From: an uncultured Planctomycetaceae bacterium
GTDB taxonomy: Bacteria > Planctomycetota > Planctomycetia > Pirellulales > Lacipirellulaceae
NCBI GenBank assembly: GCA_937860165.1
Contig: CALMBE010000781.1
Span: forward strand, 1-7,520
DNA length: 7,520 bases
Direction: 5' to 3'
Below are positions 1 through 5,653 of this stretch, piece by piece; position 1 is the first letter of the stretch; each line of letters begins with the position of its first letter. A model generated the notes under the pieces. It was not told the DNA's origin and made no database searches. It was given only the letters and a program-made list of their open reading frames with translations. A program made the translations under genes and the position numbers.

Positions 1-16
1 CCTTCCTCCCAACCCA

Positions 17-46
17 TTGACGGCTTGGCAGTTTGGGACCGAAAAT
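17..46 (+). promoter_or_regulatory. candidate sigma70-type promoter upstream of icd
   Basis: TTGACG (17-22) matches the -35 consensus at 5 of 6 bases. GAAAAT (41-46) matches the -10 consensus at 4 of 6, with an 18-bp spacer. It lies about 80 bp before the icd start. The call rests on consensus alone, and planctomycete promoters are poorly characterised, so it is tentative. Confidence 0.22.
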
Positions 47-70
47 CGGCCACTTCTTGAAGATGTCTAC

Positions 71-90
71 CCAGGGGCTTTGTGCCCCGG
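71..90 (+). other. small hairpin in the icd leader
   Basis: GGGGC (74-78) pairs with GCCCC (84-88) around a 5-nt loop. CC (71-72) can extend the stem with GG (89-90), leaving A73 bulged. It sits between the candidate promoter and the icd ribosome binding site. No U-tract follows, so it is not a typical terminator. Any role is unknown. Confidence 0.3.
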
Positions 91-109
91 CAATTGCTAC
101 AAAAAGTCC

Positions 110-113
110 GGAG
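110..113 (+). promoter_or_regulatory. ribosome binding site that decides the icd start
   Basis: GGAG at 110-113 ends 10 nt before the ATG at 124. An in-frame GTG at 82 would lengthen the protein by 14 residues, but it has no purine-rich site at a workable distance and lies in the loop of the 71-90 hairpin. The ATG at 124 also gives a protein of the usual family length. Confidence 0.55.
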
Positions 114-123
114 TGATAGCGTC

Positions 124-1371
124 ATGTCCAAAATATCCCAGGGCCAACCCATTACCAAACAGGGTGACAGGCTATTGGTCCCCGACTGCCCGATTATTCC
201 CTTCATCGAGGGGGACGGTACTGGGCCCGACATCTGGCGTGCCAGCCAACAGGTCTTCGATTCGGCAGTAGCCAAAGCTTATGGTGGCCGGCGAAGCATC
301 GCGTGGAAAGAAGTCCTCGCGGGAGAAAAGTCTTTTAACGCTACGGGGAGTTGGCTCCCCGACGAGACACTCGATGCCTTTCGCACATTGCTTGTCGGAA
401 TTAAGGGACCGCTCACGACCCCAGTAGGCGGGGGGATTCGCTCGCTCAATGTTGCCTTGCGGCAAATCCTGGATCTCTACGTTTGCTTGCGCCCCGTGCA
501 GTATTTCAACGGAGTTCCAACTCCCGTGAAAGAACCGGAAAAGACCGATATGGTCATCTTCCGCGAGAACACCGAAGACATTTATGCCGGGATCGAATTT
601 CAAGCGGGTAGCGAAGACTGTAAGAAATTCAGCAAGCTGTTCGCGGAAGCCTTTCCAGATCGCTGGAAGAAGGTTCGTTTTCCCGATTCCGTCGGCATCG
701 GCATCAAACCCGTCAGCCAGGAAGGTACGACTCGGCTTGTTCAGGCTGCCATTCAGTATGCCATCGACAACCGGCGACGTTCGGTCACGCTGGTCCACAA
801 AGGCAACATCATGAAGTTCACCGAAGGTGGCTTCCGCGATTGGGGTTATGAGTGCGCTAAACAGCAATTTGGCGCGATCGAGATCGACGGCGGTCCCTGG
901 TGCAAAATTCCCGAGGGCAAACCAGGGGCGGGAATCGTGATTAAAGATGTCATCGCCGATGCCATGCTCCAACAGATTCTCACTCGGCCCGAAGATTACG
1001 ATGTCATCGCCACTCTCAACCTCAATGGAGATTACATCAGCGATGCGCTTGCCGCGTGCGTGGGGGGAATCGGCATCGCTCCCGGTGGGAACATCAACTA
1101 CCAAACTGGGCATGCCATCTTCGAGGCCACCCACGGTACGGCCCCCAAGTATGCGAATCAGGACAAAGTGAATCCTGGTTCCGTGATCCTTTCAGGCGAG
1201 ATGATGTTACGCTATCTCGGTTGGACCGAAGCAGCCGATCTGATCCTGCGCGGTCTCAATGGGGCGATCAGCGCCAAGACGGTTACCTACGACTTTGAAC
1301 GGCTCATGCAGGGAGCCAAGTTGCTCAAGTGCAGCGAATTCGGCGAGGCCATTGTCAAACACATGGCTTAG
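124..1371 (+). CDS. icd: NADP-dependent isocitrate dehydrogenase (EC 1.1.1.42)
   Basis: Cytosolic TCA-cycle enzyme that oxidatively decarboxylates isocitrate to 2-oxoglutarate and makes NADPH. The 415-residue product aligns with E. coli Icd (416 aa) along its whole length. Isocitrate-binding residues are visible in the [12 protein letters not shown] stretch (S107, R113) and at R123, R147 and Y154. K226 lies in [10 protein letters not shown], and the metal-binding aspartates D303 and D307 are in [11 protein letters not shown]. Cofactor residues K342 and Y343 (HGTAPKY), with Y389 and R393 (TVTYDFER), are the NADP+ signature rather than the NAD+ one. S107 corresponds to E. coli S113, the residue phosphorylated by AceK; no aceK is present here, so that control cannot be inferred. 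The ATG at 124 is preferred over a GTG at 82 because of its GGAG site. The gene seems to stand alone: a 735-bp region without an intact gene follows it. Confidence 0.97.
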   Translation: MSKISQGQPITKQGDRLLVPDCPIIPFIEGDGTGPDIWRASQQVFDSAVAKAYGGRRSIAWKEVLAGEKSFNATGSWLPDETLDAFRTLLVGIKGPLTTPVGGGIRSLNVALRQILDLYVCLRPVQYFNGVPTPVKEPEKTDMVIFRENTEDIYAGIEFQAGSEDCKKFSKLFAEAFPDRWKKVRFPDSVGIGIKPVSQEGTTRLVQAAIQYAIDNRRRSVTLVHKGNIMKFTEGGFRDWGYECAKQQFGAIEIDGGPWCKIPEGKPGAGIVIKDVIADAMLQQILTRPEDYDVIATLNLNGDYISDALAACVGGIGIAPGGNINYQTGHAIFEATHGTAPKYANQDKVNPGSVILSGEMMLRYLGWTEAADLILRGLNGAISAKTVTYDFERLMQGAKLLKCSEFGEAIVKHMA

Positions 1372-1416
1372 AAAGTGACTGGTGGCTGGGGAATAAAATA
1401 GGCGAGCCGTAAGCAG

Positions 1417-1436
1417 ACCACACAGTTGGGTGTGGT
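1417..1436 (+). terminator. hairpin after icd, possible terminator
   Basis: ACCACAC (1417-1423) and GTGTGGT (1430-1436) form a perfect 7-bp stem with a 6-nt loop, 46 nt past the icd stop. A C-rich run follows instead of a U-tract, so this is not a classical intrinsic terminator. It may be a 3' stabilising or factor-assisted structure, or an unrelated palindrome. Confidence 0.25.
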
Positions 1437-1499
1437 GCCCCCGCCCGGAGGACTGTAGGACTGTATTCACTCCGCAATTTGCATAACGCAATCCGTGGT

Positions 1500-1544
1500 G
1501 TCATTCCCGCCTCTCGCGTCATTCCCGCGCAGGCGGGAATCCAG
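1500..1544. repeat. dRS3-like palindromic repeat
   Basis: ATTCCCGC-gcag-GCGGGAAT at 1521-1540 is a perfect 8-bp inverted repeat with a 4-base centre, followed by CCAG. The left half, GTCATTCCCGC, occurs twice (1500-1510 and 1518-1528), so the unit seems partly duplicated. Palindromes of the form ATTCCC...GGGAAT are known as dRS3 in Neisseria, and similar 'GCAGGCGGGAATCCAG' units are dispersed in many other bacteria. Only one complete copy is visible here, so its dispersed nature is inferred from known repeats. Confidence 0.55.
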
Positions 1545-1580
1545 TTCTTTGTCAGGGTCAAAAGTACGGGTTGCAATCAG

Positions 1581-1620
1581 GAGTAACACGACTCGGAGAC
1601 CTTAAATTCTACCACAATTC
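1581..1620 (+). repeat. left inverted repeat of the IS4-type remnant
   Basis: The reverse complement matches 2024-2063 at 35 of 40 positions. The inner part shares GAATTGTGGTAGAA and TTAAGGTC; the outer part shares TCGTGTTACTC. Four of the five mismatches fall in one short stretch, where both copies carry the string CGGAGAC in the same direct orientation. This suggests a local inversion or gene conversion. Confidence 0.75.
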
Positions 1621-2042
1621 CGCGAGCCTGCTGTGCTGCGGGGGACGGAGCATTTGCCGGACGACGCGAAACTGATGGACGTTTCCGATCAAGGTTCGGG
1701 TCCATTCGAGTTCCTGGAGCACCAAGTACGGAGCGGCCGTCGCTTTGTCGTGCGGGCCTACCAGGTGCGTCAAGTCTATGCCGGGCACCAACCGGTCGGC
1801 CAGCGACGACCCTCTTGGCGGCGGACTACGTGGATGTCCTCAGCGTCTGGCGGTATCGGAAAATCCGTAAGCCAATGACAGTCCAGGAGTTCTTCTTGGC
1901 CTTGGCCCGCCTCGGAGGTCCTCAACACCGCAAAAGCGATCACCACCCAGGCTGGCTTGTCCTGTGGCGAGGATGGACCAAATTGCAAGCCATGCTTGAC
2001 GGCTACGACGCTGCCAAGCGAATGAATTGTGGTAGAACTTAA
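1621..2042 (+). pseudogene. IS4-family (Tn5-like) transposase, internally deleted and frameshifted
   Basis: Two fragments remain. The first (about 1621-1800, frame 1) reads LMDVSDQGSGPFEFLEHQV then GRRFVVRAYQVRQV. This corresponds to the region of IS4/Tn5 transposases around the second catalytic aspartate (Tn5 D188, usual context CDREAD). The second (about 1812-2042, frame 3) reads KPMTVQEFFLALARLGG, then PGWLVLWRGWTKLQAMLDG. This is the C-terminal Tn5-type dimerisation segment; Tn5 itself ends with a similar LGG...LW-GW--LQ--LDG pattern. The N-terminal third with the first aspartate, and the interval with the YREK motif and catalytic glutamate, are missing. The protein is therefore certainly inactive. 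Family assignment is by recognition of these motifs. Confidence 0.75.
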
Positions 2043-2063
2043 GGTCGGAGACTCGTGTTACTC
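2024..2063 (-). repeat. right inverted repeat of the IS4-type remnant
   Basis: Partner of 1581-1620, matching it in inverted orientation at 35 of 40 positions. It contains the last residues and the TAA stop of the transposase fragment. It includes AACTTAAGG, similar to the AACTTAAG core seen near the ends of some IS4-family (IS231-like) elements; that comparison is from memory. Confidence 0.75.
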
Positions 2064-2106
2064 TGTTTTCAACCCATGCTTTGGCCATTCCCCCAAACAC
2101 CCTTCA

Positions 2107-2769
2107 TCACCCCGCATCGAGGCCGACAAACGGATTCGTAGCCTGTTCCTCGCCGATGGTTGTCGGGGGCCCATGTCCCGAGAGGACGACCGTATCGTCG
2201 GGGAGTGAAAAAAGTTTGGTGTGGATCGCCTCTTTCAAATCCGCAAAACTGCCATCGGGGAAATCGGTGCGCCCGATGCTGCCAGCAAAGAGCACATCCC
2301 CGCTGAAGACAATCGTGGGGCTGACTCCTTGGGTGATAAACACGACATGCCCCACGGAGTGCCCGGGAGTTTCTCGCACCACAAGATTGAAGCCCGCCAG
2401 CTCCAGAATTTCGCCCTCGCGCACGGTGCGATCAGCCGGGGGGCAGACCAGATTGAAACCATAGCCCGCCGAGAGATTGCCCACGGGATCGGTGAGTTTG
2501 CTAGCATCCCCTGCCCCGATCAGCAGCGGACAGGTCGGCCAGCGTTCCTTGAGATGGCCAACGCCAGCAATGTGATCGGCGTGGCCATGGGTACACAGGA
2601 TCGCGGCGGGGGTGAGTCGATTGGACTCAACGGCGCGTATCAAGGCTTCGGGATCGAGCCCCGGGTCGAAAATCAGGCAATCCGCCCGCTCTGGCAGGAA
2701 CGCAATGAACGAGTTTTCCTCGAATGGTGCGGAAACCACGGTCAAGATTTTGGGCGATAACTTGGTCAT
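2107..2769 (-). CDS. metallo-beta-lactamase-fold hydrolase, glyoxalase II / YcbL-like
   Basis: The predicted 220-residue cytosolic protein is a metal-dependent thioester or related hydrolase. The metal ligands are complete: HGHADH (H61, H63, D65, H66), H137 in TPGHSVG, D158 in SGDVLF and H199 in SGHGP. The SIGRTDFPDGS stretch (164-174) and the ending HGPPTTIGEEQATNP are typical of the short glyoxalase II-like YcbL group, which lacks the C-terminal glutathione-binding domain of classical GloB. The true substrate is therefore uncertain: S-lactoylglutathione-like thioesters are possible, but these are assigned loosely in this superfamily. No signal peptide is seen. The ATG at 2769 has no strong Shine-Dalgarno; GGGAAG lies about 20 nt upstream. 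The gene is divergent from the DUF1571 gene, and its 3' end comes within 43 bp of the IS remnant. Confidence 0.9.
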   Translation of the reverse strand: MTKLSPKILTVVSAPFEENSFIAFLPERADCLIFDPGLDPEALIRAVESNRLTPAAILCTHGHADHIAGVGHLKERWPTCPLLIGAGDASKLTDPVGNLSAGYGFNLVCPPADRTVREGEILELAGFNLVVRETPGHSVGHVVFITQGVSPTIVFSGDVLFAGSIGRTDFPDGSFADLKEAIHTKLFSLPDDTVVLSGHGPPTTIGEEQATNPFVGLDAG

Positions 2770-2850
2770 CGGTTAAAAATCTCACTTCCCACAAATTTGC
2801 CCAGGCCCTATTCTCTGCCACCCCGGCGAAAAGCCTGGGGATCGGTATCT

Positions 2851-2866
2851 GCACCTTACAAGGTGC
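2851..2866. promoter_or_regulatory. perfect palindrome, candidate operator
   Basis: GCACCTT-ac-AAGGTGC is a perfect 7-bp inverted repeat with a 2-base centre, 82 bp upstream of the hydrolase start and 103 bp upstream of the DUF1571 start. Its size and position suit a dimeric repressor, but no regulator gene is present here and no factor can be named. Confidence 0.25.
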
Positions 2867-2952
2867 GATTGCGTAAAGAGTAAGCCCCGGCATGAAAAAA
2901 CTCATTCATAGCATTTCGGGGTGCGATAGTTAAGAAGCCTCGCCACCTTCTT

Positions 2953-2958
2953 AGGGAG
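2953..2958 (+). promoter_or_regulatory. ribosome binding site of the DUF1571 gene
   Basis: AGGGAG at 2953-2958 lies 11 nt before the ATG at 2970. A second purine run, AAAGGGA (2961-2967), is too close to the start to serve well. The whole leader just before the start is purine-rich, which supports this ATG. Confidence 0.5.
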
Positions 2959-2969
2959 AAAAAGGGAAT

Positions 2970-3878
2970 ATGCAGTCCAAATATCTTATGTCGGGTGGGA
3001 CCTTGTTCACCTCGCTTTCAGCTGTGGTGATTTGCACCACCTTCGCCTCGGCCCTACAGCCGGGTTCTTTCGTGCAACCGATTCACCGCGTGGCCCATGA
3101 AGAACAAGTCGCCGGTTCCGAGCAGGTAGCCTCCCGCATCGCTCCCCAGGCGACGACCTCTCCGATCAATCTGGACCTCCAACCCGGTGAACACCCCCTG
3201 ATGCCCGCCATGCGGTTTGCTCAAGATGGGCTGGCCCGTGTCGATACAACGATTGCCGACTACAGCGCCATGCTGATCAAGGAAGAACGCATCGACGGCG
3301 AACTGCACGAGAAAGAAGTGGCGTTCATCAAGGTCCGTCACAACCCATTCGCAGTATACATGTACTTCCTCAAGCCTAATAAGGGTCGGGAATGCCTTTA
3401 CAATGCCGGCCCCAACGGCACCACGGGACTATTAATCGCCCGCGACAGCGGCTTCCGCAAAAGGCTTGGCAGGTTTGAACTTGATCCCAATGGACGCATT
3501 GCCATGAGCGGCCAAAAATATCCGATTACCAAATTGGGAGTGAGAAACTTAGTCACCGAGTTGATTACTGTGGCCACCAACGATACCCAATTCGGTGAGT
3601 GCGACGTGCAGACCAAGCAAAGCGTCATCAACGGTCGGCCTACCACGCTGGTCGAAGTGGTGCATCCCACGCCGCGTCAGAACTTCCGGTTCCACAAGGC
3701 CGAGATTTTCATCGACAACGAATTCAAGCTCCCCGTGCGGTACGCTTCGTACATGTGGCCCCAACAGCCCGGCGGTGCTCCCCCCCTCGAAGAGGCCTAC
3801 ACCTATCTCAACCTGAAGGTGAACAACGGCTACACCGACGCGGACTTCGACAAAGAGAATACCGAGTATTTTCAGTAA
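2970..3878 (+). CDS. exported DUF1571 domain-containing protein
   Basis: A 302-residue protein. The N-terminus has a hydrophobic segment (about 10-28) ending in FASA, consistent with a Sec signal peptide cleaved near residue 28. A low-complexity linker (about 30-72) follows, and then a DUF1571 domain to the C-terminus. Family-typical stretches are HPLMPAMRFAQDGL (75-88), YSAMLIKEERIDGEL (98-112), FIKVRHNPFAVYMYFLKP (119-136), ELDPNGRIAMSG-KYPITKLG (170-190), EVVHPTPRQNFRFHKAEIFID (229-249) and NLKVNNGYTDADFD (281-294). DUF1571 is largely restricted to planctomycetes, and its function is unknown. The extended beta-rich pattern recalls periplasmic LolA-like lipoprotein carriers, but that is inference. 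It has its own ribosome binding site and is probably monocistronic, converging on the DUF1559 gene. Confidence 0.88.
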   Translation: MQSKYLMSGGTLFTSLSAVVICTTFASALQPGSFVQPIHRVAHEEQVAGSEQVASRIAPQATTSPINLDLQPGEHPLMPAMRFAQDGLARVDTTIADYSAMLIKEERIDGELHEKEVAFIKVRHNPFAVYMYFLKPNKGRECLYNAGPNGTTGLLIARDSGFRKRLGRFELDPNGRIAMSGQKYPITKLGVRNLVTELITVATNDTQFGECDVQTKQSVINGRPTTLVEVVHPTPRQNFRFHKAEIFIDNEFKLPVRYASYMWPQQPGGAPPLEEAYTYLNLKVNNGYTDADFDKENTEYFQ

Positions 3879-3886
3879 GTCGGGGC

Positions 3887-3910
3887 ACTAAACCGCAAGC
3901 GGCGAATCTA
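3887..3910. terminator. short hairpin between convergent genes, possible bidirectional terminator
   Basis: CCGC-aa-GCGG (3893-3902) lies 14 nt past the DUF1571 stop and 5 nt past the DUF1559 stop. Its flanks also mirror each other: CTAAACCGC on the left, GCGGCGAATCTAG on the right. A central CCGCAAGCGG is frequent in planctomycete intergenic regions (from memory). The stem is short and lacks a long U-run, so function as a terminator is uncertain. Confidence 0.35.
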
Positions 3911-5494
3911 GGGCAGTTCGACGGGTTCGCCCCCGGCAGGGGTGAGGTTGCCCCGGAGTCCTTCGGCGCTGAAGGTCTGCGGAATGATCTTGCCGTGGGC
4001 GTCCCAGTAGGCGGCGGTGAACCAATCGCGGTCGGTGCGTTTGATCCCTTTCCACGGATCGCTGAAATCGACTTCCCAATCGGCGGGCTGGGTCCAAGTG
4101 ACAGCTTTCTCCGGTACCACTTCCACCAGCATGATCGTGTTCGAGGTGCCGTCGATGATGTCCTTGAAAACCTTCGGCTGGGGGCCATCGTAAAGGGTTC
4201 CCGCCCCCGCAGGGACCACGAAAGTCGTTTTACCAGCGGCGTTGATTCTCCGCAGTGCCGAGTCAGGATCGGCATAGACGGCGGGCATCTTCTCGATGAG
4301 TGTACGGTTATGTTCGCTGTCCCACGGTTCATCGAGATGGAATTGGGAATAGAGCGAGCCAGCTTCCAGGTAAGGCAAAATGTGAACGCGCCAACTCAAA
4401 AGCGGCTTGCCATTGGAGTCTCGGCTGTCCTGCGGGAATTGTTTTTTTGAGTCGGCATATTTGTGAAATGCCAGGGCGATGTTCTTGAATTGGTTCATGC
4501 GAGTATTACGCCAAGCCGCCTGCCGGGCTGCCTGAATGGGGGGCGTCAGCAGTTTGGTGAGTCGCTGGGCATTCGCCGTGATCGCGGTAGGCGAAATCGT
4601 CAGCCGGGTTCCCGCGACCTGTGGTGTGAGTGCTTCGGTGAGGGACAGCAATTGGGCGAAATCGAGCGACTGGTTGACCGACTCGAGTGCCCCCAACATG
4701 TGCCAGCCCCCCGTGCAGGCCTCGGCCAGCCGGGCCGCGGTTTCGGGTTTTGCGGTTTCGATGGTGAGATCGAATGCCAGTTTCGGCGGCAGCGAAACGG
4801 TGATTCCACCCCACCGGAGGCCGTCGGCAAGTTGGCTGCCATCGAGCGCATCAAACGGCACCGGTAGCGCCGGGAGCATCTCCCGCACCACGCGGCGTGA
4901 ATCGGCAGTGCCGAACACGACCCCCCCCGCCGAGTCGTTTCCCAGGGCCGACCAGGCAGCATCGAGATCGGCGATCTGAATGGGCTCGACCTGGAGTTGG
5001 GCCTCGAGTTGCTCGGCCGTGGTGCAACCGATCAAGGTATTTTTTTTGTCGACCCGCCACTGACTGGGAATCCATGTCGGCGCAGCGGTTTGCAAATAGT
5101 TCTCCTGCTCGGGGCTGCCGAACATCAGCAGGGTTTGCACGGCATCGGCACCGGTCGCATCGGCGAGCGGGATCACCCACGTCGGCCCCCCGTGGGCGAC
5201 ATCGCTAGTCCGCAGCAGGAAATAAATTTGCTTCACGCCAGCATTCTTGAGCCCCTCGAGAACCAGCTGATAACTCTTAGCCGCCGACGCGGCATCGGCC
5301 TGATCCAGTTCGTCGAGGAGTTTTAATTCTGCCAACCACTCGACGACCGCCGGGAGATCGAGCTTGGTAAGGTCCACATAGGCCACCCCTTCGACATCGG
5401 CACTAAGATATCGCTGTAAGGCAGTGTGATCCGCAGCCTGGAGAATCGCAGCCGCGTAGATCGAAGCGAGAAGCAATAAACACCGAATACTCAT
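3908..5494 (-). CDS. exported DUF1559 domain-containing protein, long form
   Basis: A 528-residue protein from the ATG at 5494. A hydrophobic segment, SIRCLLLLASIYAAAILQAAD, looks like a cleaved Sec signal peptide. It is followed by a region of about 290 residues with no recognised domain, starting ADVEGVAYVDLTKLDLPAVVEWL, and a C-terminal DUF1559-type part from about 318. Characteristic there are ARQAAWRNTRMNQFKNIALAFHKY (about 322-346), FP-DSRDSNGKPLLSWRVHILPYLE (353-377) and LDEPWDSEHN (387-396), then DGTSNTIMLVE (448-458). Typical planctomycete DUF1559 proteins start with a type IV pilin-like methylation motif; this one has none and is probably periplasmic. Function is unknown. A TTG at 5503 would add three residues, but the ribosome binding site fits the ATG. 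The gene is on the same strand as the downstream-numbered 5654-7144 gene but 159 bp away, across a hairpin-forming repeat. Confidence 0.85.
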   Translation of the reverse strand: MSIRCLLLLASIYAAAILQAADHTALQRYLSADVEGVAYVDLTKLDLPAVVEWLAELKLLDELDQADAASAAKSYQLVLEGLKNAGVKQIYFLLRTSDVAHGGPTWVIPLADATGADAVQTLLMFGSPEQENYLQTAAPTWIPSQWRVDKKNTLIGCTTAEQLEAQLQVEPIQIADLDAAWSALGNDSAGGVVFGTADSRRVVREMLPALPVPFDALDGSQLADGLRWGGITVSLPPKLAFDLTIETAKPETAARLAEACTGGWHMLGALESVNQSLDFAQLLSLTEALTPQVAGTRLTISPTAITANAQRLTKLLTPPIQAARQAAWRNTRMNQFKNIALAFHKYADSKKQFPQDSRDSNGKPLLSWRVHILPYLEAGSLYSQFHLDEPWDSEHNRTLIEKMPAVYADPDSALRRINAAGKTTFVVPAGAGTLYDGPQPKVFKDIIDGTSNTIMLVEVVPEKAVTWTQPADWEVDFSDPWKGIKRTDRDWFTAAYWDAHGKIIPQTFSAEGLRGNLTPAGGEPVELP

Positions 5495-5503
5495 CTTTAT
5501 CAA

Positions 5504-5507
5504 CTCC
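5504..5507 (-). promoter_or_regulatory. ribosome binding site that decides the DUF1559 start
   Basis: On the - strand, GGAG (5507-5504) is followed 9 nt later by ATG at 5494. The alternative TTG at 5503 directly abuts GGAG, leaving no spacer, so the ATG is preferred. Confidence 0.6.
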
Positions 5508-5543
5508 GGCTAAAGGATGTTATCATTACTAACTTCGGGGGGA

Positions 5544-5635
5544 TTTTAGCGCAAGGGCGCGAAGTCGCAGAGAGGCCAGGAATTCAATACTGTTCTTTCT
5601 TTTCGACTCCGCGCCTTGGCGTCTCTGCGCTAAAT
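5544..5635. repeat. imperfect inverted repeat, dispersed-repeat-like
   Basis: TTTAGCGC (5545-5552) pairs with GCGCTAAA (5627-5634), and GGCGCGAAGTCG (5556-5567) pairs with CGACTCCGCGCC (5604-5615) at 11 of 12 positions. The right arm carries an extra segment, TTGGCGTCTCT, giving an asymmetric bulge. On the - strand the right arm reads AGCGCAGAGACGCCAAGGCG. It resembles the 'GCGCAGAGACGC-AAGGCGC' strings that recur in many environmental genomes (from memory). It lies between two same-strand genes and could also end transcription of the 5654-7144 gene. Confidence 0.5.
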
Positions 5636-5653
5636 TGTTTTCAATCCAGTGTT

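Larger units (their letters stand above)
1372..1580. other. intergenic region after icd, no gene seen
   Basis: No convincing coding frame was found; the short open frames here lack family resemblance. It contains an inverted repeat ACCACAC/GTGTGGT (1417-1423 and 1430-1436), an 8-bp tandem duplication AGGACTGT (1449-1456 and 1457-1464) and a dRS3-like palindrome (1521-1540). The last 20 or so bases (from about 1560) also show weak inverted similarity to the bases beyond the right end of the neighbouring element. Confidence 0.5.
1581..2063 (+). mobile_element. defective IS4/Tn5-type insertion element (non-autonomous remnant)
   Basis: This 483-bp segment is bounded by inverted repeats of 40 nt (1581-1620 and 2024-2063) that match at 35 of 40 positions without gaps. 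Between them lie two fragments of an IS4-family transposase on the + strand, in different frames. The second fragment's stop codon (2040-2042) falls inside the right repeat, as is common in insertion sequences. No clear target-site duplication is visible. Weaker inverted similarity continues about 20 nt outward on both sides, with a one-base gap, so the true ends could be near 1560 and 2084. The simplest reading is a full IS that lost most of its interior, a MITE-like derivative. It cannot move on its own but might be mobilised by a related transposase. Confidence 0.72.
2770..2969. promoter_or_regulatory. divergent intergenic region with three inverted repeats
   Basis: This 200-bp region must hold the promoters of both the hydrolase (-) and the DUF1571 gene (+). 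CCCAGGC (2800-2806) pairs with GCCTGGG (2833-2839). GCACCTT (2851-2857) and AAGGTGC (2860-2866) form a perfect 16-bp operator-sized palindrome. CCCCG (2885-2889) pairs with CGGGG (2917-2921), enclosing ATGAA/TTCAT (2892-2896, 2905-2909). GGTGCGAT occurs directly repeated at 2862-2869 and 2920-2927. No promoter matches the sigma70 consensus well enough to call. Confidence 0.4.

Noticed and set aside
82..123. N-terminal extension of isocitrate dehydrogenase from a GTG at 82
   Set aside because: It lacks a usable ribosome binding site, would place the start in a hairpin loop, and adds residues that the family does not have. The ATG at 124 has GGAG at good spacing.
172..1134. 320-codon open frame on the - strand
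   Set aside because: It lies entirely antisense to icd, which is unmistakable along its full length. The translation shows no family resemblance and is a by-product of GC-rich codon use.
1500..1544. CRISPR repeat
   Set aside because: There is only one full palindrome and one partial direct repeat, with no regularly spaced series and no cas genes.
2221..2760. 179-codon open frame on the + strand
   Set aside because: It is antisense to the metallo-beta-lactamase-fold gene, which has all its metal ligands.
2892..2933. 13-codon open frame MKKLIHSISGCDS upstream of the DUF1571 gene, a possible leader peptide
   Set aside because: It has no convincing ribosome binding site and no run of regulatory codons, and it lies within an inverted repeat. 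Open frames this short arise by chance.
3599..4450. 283-codon open frame on the + strand spanning the DUF1571 3' end and the DUF1559 region
   Set aside because: It overlaps two well-supported genes in other frames or on the other strand, crosses their junction, and has an Arg/Gly-rich shadow-like composition.
5040..5047. 8-base T run inside the DUF1559 gene (and an 8-base C run near 4921) as a possible frameshift or phase-variation site
   Set aside because: The reading frame is intact across both runs and the surrounding residues fit a continuous protein. Runs of this length are weak evidence for programmed slippage.
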